Source: Syncephalastrum monosporum B8922
Taxonomy: Eukaryota; Mucoromycota; Mucoromycetes; Mucorales; Syncephalastraceae
Assembly: GCA_000697355.1 (NCBI GenBank)
Contig: JNEN01001282.1
Span: 124,001-188,000, forward strand
Length of the DNA: 64,000 nt
Direction: 5' to 3'
Every line of letters begins with the position of its first letter. Position 1 is the stretch's first letter. Position numbers and translations under genes: made by a program. The notes under the pieces were generated by a model. The model saw only the letters and a list, made by a program, of their open reading frames with translations, was not told where the DNA came from and did not search any database. Below are positions 1 to 10,997 of this stretch, piece after piece.

Positions 1-1126
1 CCAGCTCGTCAACATGGAGTCGCGATAGATGGGCGCTTGGTTAGCATGGTGTGCTGCAGGCGCAGGCGATGCAGATGCGGATGCAGCACCCGTGGATGTG
101 GCTGAGACGGGATTTCCAGACGCTGGGATATGGCGCTGACTGGATAGGATGGCGGTTGTACGTGGTGGAGAAGAAGGAGGAAGGACGGAGGATGTGTGCT
201 GATAAGTGGTGCCAGGAGTGGTGGTGGTGGTGGTAGTTGTAATAGTATTAGTAGGTATGGATGAGGTGGTAGTAGTAGCGGTAGTAGTAGCGGTCGCGGT
301 CGCGGTAGCAGTAGCGGTTGTAATAGGTGGAACAGGAGGAGAGGAAGCGGGAGAGGAGTGGATGGTGACGGTGGGATGGTTTCGCAGAGTGGTGACAGCT
401 GACGTTGCGACAGGGCGTCGTTCGGTCATGGCGTAGATCTCACCTGCTTCCTGGCGAGACGCGAGATCAGGATTGCCGGCTTGCTGCAAACGCCTCCGCG
501 GGACAAGGTGGAGGTAGACAGAGATCGGACAGGACAGAACGAGGCGGAGGATGTAAACGGTGAGGAAAACCCGTAACGGCTTGTCGCAGTACATTTCCCA
601 GGAGAACAGCAGGACGATCATCGTGGCAATGATCTTTTATTCAGTCGATACGATAGGCGAGAATAAGCAAGCGTAAGTTAGCATGAACCAATGATATCCC
701 CTCCCAAGAAAACAAGAAGAAAAAAAAGAGAAAAAAGAAATGTTAGAAAAGGAGTAACAAAGTATAAAAGGAAAGACAAGGGGGGAGGAAGAGTGGATAT
801 GAAAGAGATAGGAAAAAAGAAAGAAAGAACGAGGATGGACATCAACAAGTACGTACCTGTATTGCCACCAGGGTCAAGGAGAATGCCAAAATAAACTTGG
901 AGGTACGCGAGCTGCGTCTCCAGTTCAAAGCAAAGTGGGTGAACCAGTGGGAACGGACACGGCGCGAGGTGGGTGCTGCACTTCTGGAGAGATTGACCGC
1001 ATTCGAAGGCGAGTTGGTGAGGATCCGTTGCAGGGCAGGGCGGGTCGAGGAGCTGGAAGACGACGAAGACGACGTCGATGTCGTGGACGGTTGATGACGG
1101 TGACTGAGAGTAGCAGTACTAGGCAT
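1..1126 (-). CDS. Partial membrane protein, probably a RING-type E3 ligase (N-terminal part)
   Basis: The gene enters the window from its 5' end and runs off at base 1. Exon 1 is 1126-857, an intron spans 856-634 (GTACGT donor, AAAAG acceptor) and exon 2 runs from 633 open to the edge. The N-terminus is Ser/Thr-rich, then basic, then has a hydrophobic segment ending exon 1 and a second at the start of exon 2, followed by CDKPLRVFL. A very Thr-rich stretch (about 296-227) follows. Two membrane spans with a CDKPL motif recall fungal and plant RING-H2 membrane proteins, but the RING itself would lie outside the window, so the family call is inference. The ATG at 1126 is the first in frame; the extension to 1150 starts with TTG. 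What is seen: a split, membrane-anchored N-terminal half with a disordered cytosolic region. Confidence 0.6.
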
Positions 1127-2070
1127 GACTCTCACTCCCAAGGCAAGCAAACAGTGAAGGGTCGTTCGGTATAATATAGCAAAACGACTGGTATATAACG
1201 GTTACGCGATTACATGCAATTCGGAGGAGAAGAAAAGAAAGAAAAAAAAAGAAAAAGTGAAAGCGAAAGCGAAAGTGACAAGCGGAAGAAGAGCACTAAG
1301 AGAAAGAGGAGGCAGGCAGAAAACAGAGAGAATGAGAGAGAGGGTGAGATAGCTTGTAATGGAATACTACTGAGTGTATGTGTGTATCGCCGGCCGGACA
1401 AACGCATGGCCGAGCAGCCGAGCCAGTCGAAATGCGTTCCAGAATGATTATCTAATCACCCTCTTCCTGATCTTCTTCCTCACACGAGAATACTCCAGCT
1501 GATCCAACCTATAGTCTTCTGTCTCGCCATTTACATCGATAGCCCTCCCTCTCTACCTTTACTTCTCTCTTGTCACAGCACTCCATCGCTTTGTTCTTAT
1601 TCAACAGCTGCTGTTTCGTGGTTTTATTCGCTTTTTCCTTTTCTGGGGCCCTGCTCCCGCTGCTGCTGGAGCCTACCCCAGAAGGTATCCTGGCAGATCT
1701 AGCGGAGCAACACCCCGGAGCATACTCTAGACGACAGAGGGAGGATACTCTCAAGTAAAATGGATAATGGAAGACACCATCAGTTTTGCTCCTTTGGGAT
1801 TTCCACTGGTTCAACTTTTATGCATAAAAAATGGGGACCGCCATTTGGTCATCTTGACCGTACGAAGTTCTTGCTTCCTGGGCTACTTTTTTCAAACATT
1901 TAGGCTCAAATGAATTAATTCCAAATGCTGGTAATGGAAAGAATAATATGTGGAGGACGACTATACTGCCAGAATATAATACACCGTTCACCTTCCATTT
2001 TTCTTGCAGAAAGACGCTTACACATCCGACCATCTGCTATATTTTATTTTTTTAGCGGTTTATAACAAGT
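1127..2070. other. Intergenic: promoter of the RING-like gene, 3' flank of proteasome gene
   Basis: No convincing gene. Bases 1214-1390 are strongly purine-rich on the + strand (pyrimidine-rich on the transcribed side of the left gene), matching the CT-rich leaders seen before many genes here. Short frames at 1509-1814 have no recognisable content. Confidence 0.5.
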
Positions 2071-3143
2071 TTAGGAGCTTCCGGATGCTGCAGCCGAAGG
2101 TTTCTTCTTTCGCTCGGCCTCCTCTTCCTTCTCAGCCTCGATTTCTGCCACGACAGCCTCCACTTCCTCGTTCTCGAGAATCTGGATCGTTTTGTCCGAA
2201 GCCATCACGGCAATTTCAATATTCTTGGCTCCCGTTTGAACAACCTGGTACCGTGCATGAATGAGTACGTAGTAAAGACATCACGGGCGATTCTCCCCCA
2301 TTTTTTAACATAAGAAGTTTTTATATTTACCTCCAGGAGCGACTTAACGGCCAGCTTCACTGTAGCGTTTCTGTCCATGTCGTCCGTGTAGTTTTTCTCA
2401 AGGAACTCGCGCACCGTTTTTGAGCTTCGTCCGATCGCATTGGCCTAGACAGAGATAAGTACCTCCCTTTACCTTTGAATAGCATCACTTTTACCTTCCA
2501 CGCAGTATAGATACCCGAAGGCTCAGTCATGTAGAGTCTTGGCGCATTGTTATCGAAGCCGACGACCAATGTAGAGATACCAAAAGGACGCACACCACCA
2601 CTTTGGGTATATTTCTATATTGAAATAGGCACAGGAATGAATATAGAGTAAAAAAACGAAATAAATAGGCTACCTGTTGGACTTGAGCAATGTGACGCGT
2701 AATGTATTCGACGCTCGGAGGATCTTCGACAGTCAAACGGTGACTTTGGCATTCAATTCGTGCTTTGTTAACCAGGACGCGTGCATCGGCAGTAAGACCT
2801 GTAATACATGGTGTAAATATAAACGCATCCATAGGCGGTTACTTATTTTTACCAGCAAAGGCCAAAGCAATGTGGTCGTCGAGCATGCAAATCTTGCGAA
2901 CCGTTCTGGGGTCTTGCAGTTTCAAGACAGACTTTTTCTCGACTCCAAGGACGGCAACATCCTTACCGCGGACACCCACCTACGAAACGCCATTCGAATT
3001 AGACCACAAGGACGGAAAAGAAGGGATCAAGATGAATGGCTTACAGCGCAGGTACCCTTTCTGACGGCTTCTGAAGCATATTCGACCTGGAAGAGATGAC
3101 CGTCAGGTGAGAAAACGGTCAATGCACGATCGTAGGAGGACAT
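2071..3143 (-). CDS. PRE6: 20S proteasome subunit alpha type-7 (alpha4)
   Basis: Structural alpha subunit of the 20S proteasome core, helping form the gated outer ring; not itself proteolytic. Six exons: 3143-3045, 2979-2853, 2798-2674, 2614-2495, 2444-2331, 2244-2071, giving 252 residues, the usual length. The N-terminus [19 protein letters not shown] is the classical alpha-subunit signature for the N-terminal helix and gate. Further matches are [34 protein letters not shown] and RRPFGIS-like [20 protein letters not shown] and a charged Lys/Glu C-terminal tail distinguish PSMA7/Pre6 from other alpha subunits. No PACE-like promoter element was found by eye upstream. Very confident in the subunit assignment. 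Confidence 0.96.
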
Positions 3144-4925
3144 GATGTATTAGACAAGTATCAAGACAACGGACGATAAAGGGGTGAATTGAGGTCCGTA
3201 TCGTAAGCCCAGCGGGGACGCGTCGCCTGCGTCGGCTGTCCAACGTCATTTTCAAAGTCACATTTCGACTCGGCATTACGACTGTTTATCAATCTCCCTC
3301 CTTCATCCAACAATAGCAGCTTGTGTTAGCTCTACCATCGCATTTATGTACTCTTTGCATACACTATAGGAATAATCATTAACCTTGATTCCACGAAGCT
3401 ACTTGTATCTCGACCCAGTTCTACTCACCTCACGATATTCTGACTTTTTGATTTGACCTTACCAAGTGAACACGTTACACAACTCAGTTTATTGAAACTT
3501 CATACATTCCAAAAGAACTGTTTCTGTCTGAAGCTTCAGGTACAAAGCTTATAGATATATATCAACCGTGACTCTAAACTATAAGCTCAGTTATAGGGCT
3601 GCCTATCTGTTGGTGCTATGTTTCACGTTTCATCCTTACGTACTCTCATGGGTTACCATGGTCACGTGAGCAAAGATTGTAAACTGTAAAATGTAATGAG
3701 ATCAAAAGAACTCGGCAACAGAGTTCCGATCTTCATGCAATAGTAATATGTTTCTGATGTAGCGATTGTATATATCATCCGTGGATATCCTCATCAAATA
3801 AGCCGAGGGCTACTGTAACTTACGAAGCGTACGACGCATAATATCAAAATCACGTAGCCATCATTTGTACATGAAGATGCTTTGAGAGCAATACTAGAAT
3901 ACAGACGATCTATGTGTTTCACGATATCACTATACACACAGTATACTTGCAAGGATTATTTCCTGCCAAACATAGCCATATAGAAATTCCAGGCATAGCG
4001 AAAATAACTGCAAAGAAAGAGTAGATGGAAATATGGCTGGCTATATAAGCAGGGCACATACGTGCCTGCGCTTGGCTACCTTGTTAATGCTAGCATATTG
4101 TAAGGAAGCAAATGTAATATCAAACGTCGGCCACATTACAAGCATATTCTATCTCCATCGAGCGGATAGACAAGCTTTGAAGCAATCCATCACCGCTTAC
4201 GCCAATGCAATTTTTACTGCTCATGACAGTATTCTCACTTTCACTGTTCCGTTCAGCCACTGGCCTCATATGTGGATGCTGTGACGGCCACCGATAATAC
4301 GAGATGCACCATCTTTATAAGCTGTTTCAAAATAATAAGAAAAAGACACTCAGCTTTTCGTATATAGTGTATGAACCCCCTTGTATTGCAATGAAAAACG
4401 TGATCGTGGGTTAAAAGCTGAAAATGTGCTGGGAAAACAGTCTACATATGTGGGACGACGCAAGTTACGCATTCATGGGTGCTATGGATAAAGTATCCAT
4501 GCTAAAGTAAAGGGTATTTTTGTGTACTATATGTACAGTATAGTGAATTTTGGATTATCAATGATGTAAATAGTTGCCTCTCGAAGACCTCGCTAGAAAG
4601 AAGATGTGACCTGTATGAAACAAGAATGACCGCGGGTATACTTTTGAGGTCCCTGACAAAATGAACTTCTTCGGGAAAAGCTGGTTTTAGAGCGGGGAAG
4701 TCTTGTTTACAAATAATGGCGGTTTTTATTGGCGCAGAACGTGGGAAAACGAGGATTAAACCGAAAAAGGGGACAACTCCACATAATACTGTATACCTAC
4801 CGCACGCCACCGACACGCATAGGACTGTCCCCAGCCCCCGACTCACCCTTAATTGTTATTCAAAAGCGCGACCGCGTCTCCTTTTGCGCCTCATCTTCTC
4901 TTTCTCTTTTTTCTTTTCTGCTGGC
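3144..4925. other. Divergent intergenic region between proteasome and GDH genes
   Basis: AT-rich and without a convincing gene. Frames at 4033-4284 (+) and 4502-4846 (-) have no recognisable motif. The last 50 bases before 4926 are CT-rich, typical of leaders in this genome. An in-frame ATG at 4716 would extend the dehydrogenase by 70 codons but yields no sensible targeting peptide. Confidence 0.5.
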
Positions 4926-7105
4926 ATGGTTTATCTGCACCGACGTCTGCCTTCTCTCCTGTTGTCCCGCACTCAGCTGGCACGGAAGCCCGCTTTTATG
5001 AGTCCGATGGGCCTCAAGCGCATGATGTCCACCCGTAAGAAAAATGACATAACAATGCAATGGAACGTACTGACTGTCATTAATCTCTGCATAGCTGCTA
5101 CTGAGCAAGCGTGCGAGCCCCATGAGCCTCACTTTTTGGAGTCCGTGGAGAAGTACTTTGACCAGGCCGCCAAGTTGAGCACCGTGCCCTCTGGTACGCT
5201 CAATCACATTCGCGCTGTGGATAGCGTGCTCCGCGTCACCTTCCCCATCGAAGTCGACGACGGCAAGTTTGAGGTCATCGAAGGTATGTCTTTTGTCTTG
5301 CGCGTTCTCTCAAGATTAACCCGTGTCCGCCCTCATTAGGCTACCGCGCCCAACATTCCCGCCATCGCCTGCCAGTCAAGGGCGGTATTCGTTATTCCGA
5401 AGCAGTTGACCTTCAAGAGGTCGAGGGTAGGCTGGACATGTTCCGCGTCAAAGTATTTCCTTCTTATCCTATTCATAGCCTTGGCGTCACTCATGACGTA
5501 TAAGTGTGCAGTCGTCGACGTGCCATGTAAGTCCATTTTAGGCAAATGATGATTCTGGGCACTAAACTGCCTCCATTCAACCATTGCAAACATAGTCGGT
5601 GGTGCCAAGGGTGGTATCAAGATCGACCCCAAGCGTTATACTGTCGATCAGTTGGAGCGTATCACGCGTAGATACACTATGGAGCTCTGCCAGAAGCAGT
5701 TCATTGGCCCTGGCGCTGACGTCCCTGCGCCTGATGTGGGCACTGGCCCCCGTGAGATGTCCTGGATTATGGACACCTACCGCCAGTTCAACCCCACCGA
5801 CGTCAATGCTCAGGGCTGCGTTACGGGTAAACCTTTGTCCCAGGGCGGTGTCCGTGGACGCACTGAGGCCACAGGCCTTGGTGTCTACTACGTAAGCCAA
5901 CGTGCTCAGCTTCATTGCATTTTGCTCATCCACTCTGTTATTTGTTATCTTTTTTTTTTATTTCTGCAGGGCATTCGTGAGTTCTTGAACTACCCTGAGG
6001 TGCAGGAGCGCACGGGTCTTTCTGGCAAGATCAGAGATACGCGTGTGGTGATTCAAGGTTTCGGTAATGTCGGCTACTACGCCGCCAAGTTCTTTGAGAA
6101 CAACGGGTAAGGGATGAAAGTTCCAAATGGCTTTTGTCTGACGTGGGAAAAATTTGGATGGGTAGTGCTACCATCGTAGGCATTGGCGAATGGAATGGCT
6201 CTATTTACGATCCCAACGGTTTGGATGTCGAGAAGCTTTACCAGTACCACCGCGAGACCGGTTCCTTCCGTGGTTACTCTGACAAGGCACAGCTGCTTGA
6301 CGACTCTGCCCAAATTCTCGAAGTGGACTGTGATGTTTTGATTCCCGCTGCCCTCGAGCGTCAAATTGGTCTGCGCAACTGCCGCAACATCAAGGCGAAG
6401 GTCATTGGTGAGGCTGCTAACGGTCCCGTCACCCCCGCTGCCCACGAGCACCTTGAGAAGAGCGGCCATGTCGTCGTGCCCGATCTTTTGCTCAACGCCG
6501 GTGGTGTCACGGTCTCGTACTTTGAGTGGCTCAAGAACCTGTCCCACGTGCGGTAAGCTTAGTCCATGTCGTGATGAATTTATTGCTAAAACAAATACCC
6601 TGTTGCCAGCTTCGGTCGTATGAACAAGAAATGGGACGAGTCGGTGCGCACCAAGATCCTGACGGTGGTCGAGGAGAACGCGGGTCGTACCCTGACTGAG
6701 GCTGAACGCCGCCAGCTGGTTCACGGCGCTGAGGAAGCTGACCTTATCTATTCCGGTCTGGAGGACACCATGGTAAGTTTGAGGACAAGGGAGAAAATTA
6801 GGCAGATTAAATAACCCTATCTTTGCAACTTCAATAGATCTCTGCATGCGAGGGTAAGATCACAATAGATACGGGGTAATTCATATATGTTTGACTAACA
6901 TCTACTTTTCTCTGTGGCTATGCAGAGACGCGCCAGACCGCCAACCTCAAGGTGAGATGCATAAAAATTTTTTACGTTTGGACAACTCTAACATTTAGAT
7001 GCATTATTTGTTCAGAACGTCGACTATCGTACTGCTGCATTCATCAACGCCATCCAGAAGATTGCCGCTGTCTATGAGGGCTCTGGCATGATTTTCATGA
7101 CTTAG
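4926..7105 (+). CDS. GDH: Glutamate dehydrogenase, GLUD1-like, mitochondrial
   Basis: Oxidative deamination of glutamate to 2-oxoglutarate (or the reverse), probably in the mitochondrial matrix. Eleven exons: 4926-5034, 5095-5283, 5340-5426, 5479-5526, 5596-5891, 5970-6106, 6166-6552, 6610-6772, 6838-6853 (16 bases), 6926-6951 (26 bases), 7016-7105; 515 residues. The first 35 residues are rich in Arg, Leu and Ser without acids, as in a mitochondrial presequence. Family motifs: [17 protein letters not shown] (catalytic Lys region), [19 protein letters not shown]-like [12 protein letters not shown], the nucleotide-binding [15 protein letters not shown] and [16 protein letters not shown]. This is the short (about 50 kDa) class found in animals and many bacteria, not the ascomycete NADP enzyme or the 115 kDa NAD enzyme. 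The region matching the animal antenna is shorter, so GTP/ADP control is uncertain. Cofactor preference cannot be read from sequence. Confidence 0.95.
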
Positions 7106-7401
7106 AACGATCATATTACCAAACTATCAATTACAGTATATCATCCATGTCGCAGTGTGCAACAAAACTAACAGTGCAAAGAACTGTCGAATATTAAAAT
7201 TTACCTGGTCAAAGACAATCATCTGTATCGTAGAATACTCTATTGCAAAGCTTTGGCTTGTATGCGTCAGAGTATTATATACTAGAAGGGAAGGTGCAAA
7301 AAATGCACATGTTCGGTCTATGTCCATTCATGGACGTAGTCGGTTTCAAAGGGACGTAATAAGCCACCAGGCACAGGTGCTACACTTCACACTTGTGCAC
7401 G

Positions 7402-8503
7402 ATGCTTGTTAGTGAATTACAAGCCGATCAGCGTAAAGCTCTACAAGTACGATGCCCTGAAGAAAGAGGAACATACGACTCATTTCTCTCAAGGATCTTG
7501 TTTCCGATGTACGCGATCTCTATGAAGCCTTCTCGGCCGACTACATGACGGGTTGGCAGGAGAAAGTCGCAGAAGAGAAGGAAGAGCAGCAGAAACAAGA
7601 GCGCCCTATGGTCGTTCAAAAGGTAGACGACTGCCTAAGCGAGACGGGCACGTGTTAACGAGGGGACGACAGGTAGAGAAAGCGTGTAATGAAACTGGTT
7701 TGGAAGCTGTTGCCCGATATTATCCGGTCGAGAGCAACTATTACGACTGGCCTTTGCAGCAGCGCGCGTATGTGTTATCTACAGCATCACAGAATATTAC
7801 TTAACCTTTTGCTTTGTTGGCAGTTTTCGGTTGCTGGCGCCTTCCGAGGCACATATGTGCAAAAGTGTCATCATGGTGAACAAAGGCTACTCCCCGCAGC
7901 CTGGCGCTAATATTTTGGGTAAGAAAAAGGACATGTATGCCTTTAGCAGTCGGGCATGGGTCTAATGCGCACCCGACGTAGATCCTTTGAACTCTAAATA
8001 CTACTGTGTCATGACACAAGTAGGTATCGCCAGAAGCCGATATCTGTTAGACTGACGTATCATTTAGTACATTGCGCCTGTCAATACCCAAAAATTGATG
8101 CATTTTGCACGTGACCTCAAAAACCGCACCATCAGTAAAAAGTACTACAACTTTAGACTGGCGCCCACAGAGGTAAAGTGATAAGGATGACACCGAGGTT
8201 AAGGGCCAGTTCTCACTTGTTTGTTTGTGCATGGTCAGGTTTCCCTTGAGCTGACTGGATTTGAGAAAGGCGGCGTTTGCCCTATCGGTGAGTCATGCTT
8301 CGTGGATCCATGTTCGGTTCTAACACACCTGTCGCTGTTCGTTAGGCATGGATCAGCCCGTCCCCGTCATTCTCGCCGAGTCAATCACAAAGTTAAACCC
8401 ACCCGTCCTATTCATTGGAGCAGGTCATATTGACTGGAAGTTGGCCTTACCAGTACAAGATTTTATCAAGGCAACGAATTGTATGATCACCGACCTAGAC
8501 TAA
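7402..8503 (+). CDS. YbaK/ProRS-associated-domain protein (putative tRNA-editing deacylase)
   Basis: Likely hydrolyses mischarged aminoacyl-tRNA in trans, as bacterial YbaK/ProXp proteins do; substrate unknown. Eight exons: 7402-7446, 7494-7622, 7673-7767, 7824-7918, 7982-8019, 8068-8172, 8239-8287, 8346-8503; 237 residues. Residues about 1-55 form a charged coiled coil, joined across a 47-base intron with good pyrimidine tract. The domain follows: YYPVESNYYDWPL, LLAPSEAHMCKSVIM (the Lys aligns with the conserved active-site Lys of the family), YYNFRLAPTE, TGFEKGGVCPIG and GAGHIDWKLALPVQDFI. The eukaryotic version with an N-terminal coiled coil is known from other fungi but poorly studied. 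Start chosen because the ATG at 7402 gives the only in-phase first exon. The stop is 33 bases from that of the convergent ARMT1 gene. Confidence 0.85.
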
Positions 8504-8536
8504 ATATATATAGAAGACGAATACACAAAAGACCCT

Positions 8537-9995
8537 CTATTTGCTGAATTCCACAACAGCGTACTTTCCGCTACAGCGCCATTCGTTGGAGCTGACCGTC
8601 TTCTCGAGTTCCTCCTTGACGCCTTCTTTCAGACCAACGATCGTATCGGCCTTGTTTGTGCGAAGCGACACGATGCTTGTAAAGTTGTCTGCCAGGTCCT
8701 TACCAATGGCTTCCTTGAAGGGGGTCGTCACTGGCCAGTCGCAGCAAGAGACAAGTTTTCTAAAGTTCAGATCGCCCTTGAAGATAACCAGGTCTGACTT
8801 TTTGAGTTCGTCAAAAAGATCAGAGGCCTCTTCGCGCATGAAGCGGTAAGGCAAACCATAGCACCAGAAGGGATGGGCTTGGACCTCAAGGCGGCCTTCG
8901 GTGACGTACGATTGCCAACGGTCGACCAGCTTGACCAGGGCTTCTTGGTCCTCAGGGGTCGGTTTCTTGGGGAAAAAGTTCGGGTCCTTGCAGAAATCAA
9001 AGAGAGCAGGCACGTCTTTGGGCATCACATCCGATACAAACCAAGGGATGGTCTTGGCGTTGAAAACGACTTTGGCGGCCTTGTTGGTCTGCAGCATCCA
9101 GTCCGCGAGCACAAAGTCAACAAAAAGCTCGAAACCTGTCCATCAACGCGCGCTTGAGTTATCCAGCGCAATAGAACTGACACTGCACTGCAATCATTGT
9201 AAAGCTTACCGGAGTTATCGAGAACGAAGTCCACACGACCTTGGTCAAGATGAGCAAGTTTGTCCCACAGAGCATCGGTATCGTCGACAATGATACGCTT
9301 CTTCTGCTCCGCCAGATGCTCGGCTTCAATGGCCTGGAGACGCTTGATGTCTTCCTCTGTCATGTTGGTCAACAAGCTCAAGTCCGTGGCATTGCCCCAC
9401 AGGCAGACCTGTAGCAGTTCTTGGTAGATAATCTCTTGCTTTTCGATCGGCAAAGGTTCGATCATGGTAGGCATCTTGCGAGCAAGCTCGAAGACGGACG
9501 CCTGAGAGCCACGGAAGGTCTCGACCTTTTGGCTCTCAAAGATGTCGAACTCTTTCCAATGGGTGGACAAGCTGAAGAGCTCGCGCACACGACGGTAGAG
9601 ATAGCACTCGCTAAAGAGCCACGTGGCACTGAACCAGCTCAATCCCTGAAAGTATTCCTGGATATGGCGGTTCCACACCGCCGTGTCCTCCTCGTCATCT
9701 TCCAAAAGGCTATCATGGGACGCGTCAAGCTATCATATTAACATGTTTTTGTACTCATTTACCGAAGAGGCTTGTCGGCAGCAATTTCGTCCATGAGAGC
9801 TTTGATGCTGGCGATAATGGCGGTGCCTTCGGCCTGGGCTTCAGATGGAGACTTTGCTACCGTGTCGCGCATGTCCGCCATGGACTTCTCAAGGATGATA
9901 GGCCATCGGCGAACAGCGCTATCCCAAGCAAAGCTGCCCTTTTCCGAGGACCGGTAGGCAGGGTACGGTGTGTTGTTCGGTGTAATGTTCGTCAT
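8537..9995 (-). CDS. ARMT1: Damage-control phosphatase ARMT1-like (DUF89, subfamily III)
   Basis: Metal-dependent phosphatase thought to clear damaged or surplus phosphometabolites such as fructose-1-phosphate; the human protein was also described as an acidic-residue methyltransferase, which is disputed. Three exons: 9995-9763, 9709-9210, 9135-8537; 443 residues, against 441 in human. The N-terminal helical part (SFAWDSAVRRWPIILEK, TWLFSECYLYRRV) and the signature DNSG followed by FELFVDFVLADWML carry the metal-binding Asp and Asn. The C-terminal half contains DLVIFKGDLNFRKL and SLRTNKAD, typical of the family. Exon 2 begins at the second of two possible AG acceptors; only that one keeps the frame. 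Confidence 0.92.
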
Positions 9996-10997
9996 GCCAG
10001 AAAAACGCGGGAAGGAGAGACGCGGAGGAGGGCCGCGGAAGGAATTCTCCCGTCTTTAGCGCAGAAATAAAAAGATGAAGATTCGCTCTATTGTCTGGAA
10101 CCAGAAAGTATCATTGGATATCAGTCAGATTTTTATCTTGGACGTTTCATTTTCCTTTGCTTTTGTCCTCGTTTGTATCGCATAATGTATAAGGTATTTT
10201 ATATGATTAGATATCTACCCTCATCAGATGAAAAATGCTGTGTAATAGCTGCAAACCGGATCATTACCAAGCTTTCGATAAAAACAACCGCGAAAGCGCC
10301 CTATACATTACATATAAAAAAAAATAGACTGACGACTTTCTAGATCTGAATTCTATTGCATTCTATAAAGCAGGATCATACGTATAAAGTAGCATGCAGA
10401 TGACAGGGAACGTGCGTACACGATTCACAGTTGGGGAAGCCAGACACGGAGGAATTACCGAGTCATTTTCTCTGCGTATGCAAGAAAGGGCATCGCGAAG
10501 CACGTACAGATTGTATCACGTGGATGTGTCCACACCAGTATAGCTTCCCGATGTCCTTACGCCATTATTCGCGAAATGTAACATGTATTGCGTTCCATGA
10601 TGCAGCTGGGCAAAATTGTGTTTCCCCGTAAATACATAGGCACCACTGAACCGCACACATGCATATCAACAAAAACAGAAAGGCTCTTTAGATTCACTGC
10701 TGTGGCACATAGGTGCATAAATTCTATCGTCAAAAATTTACCCGGAGAAAGGGACAAATAAACAACACTTGTGATATACACCTGAAATTACGTGAGGTTT
10801 TATTTTTAGGAAATGTGCAAAAGAACAGATATGGGAAAAGTCCGTGTATCGGGAAGCTATGGGATGGGGGTATGATGATTGCAATCAAATACATACTACA
10901 AAAAAGGATTCACAACGACGCGTGCTGTGAAACAACTGGAACGGAGAGGGAAGGAATTCCCTACGGGAAGCAACATTTGATATTGCCAAAATAGATA
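9996..10997. other. Intergenic: ARMT1 promoter and chitin synthase 3' flank
   Basis: AT-rich with no recognisable gene; small frames at 10431-10631 and 10713-10994 show no motif. Confidence 0.5.

Noticed and set aside
1570..1758. 62-codon frame with a signal-peptide-like start
   Set aside because: Starts with TTG, not ATG, and lies in a spacer; hydrophobicity comes from the T-rich sequence.
4033..4284. 83-codon open frame upstream of GDH
   Set aside because: No motif, no introns, in AT-rich promoter DNA; likely chance.
6077..6847. 256-codon open frame on the minus strand
   Set aside because: Antisense to glutamate dehydrogenase exons and runs across their introns; a shadow frame.
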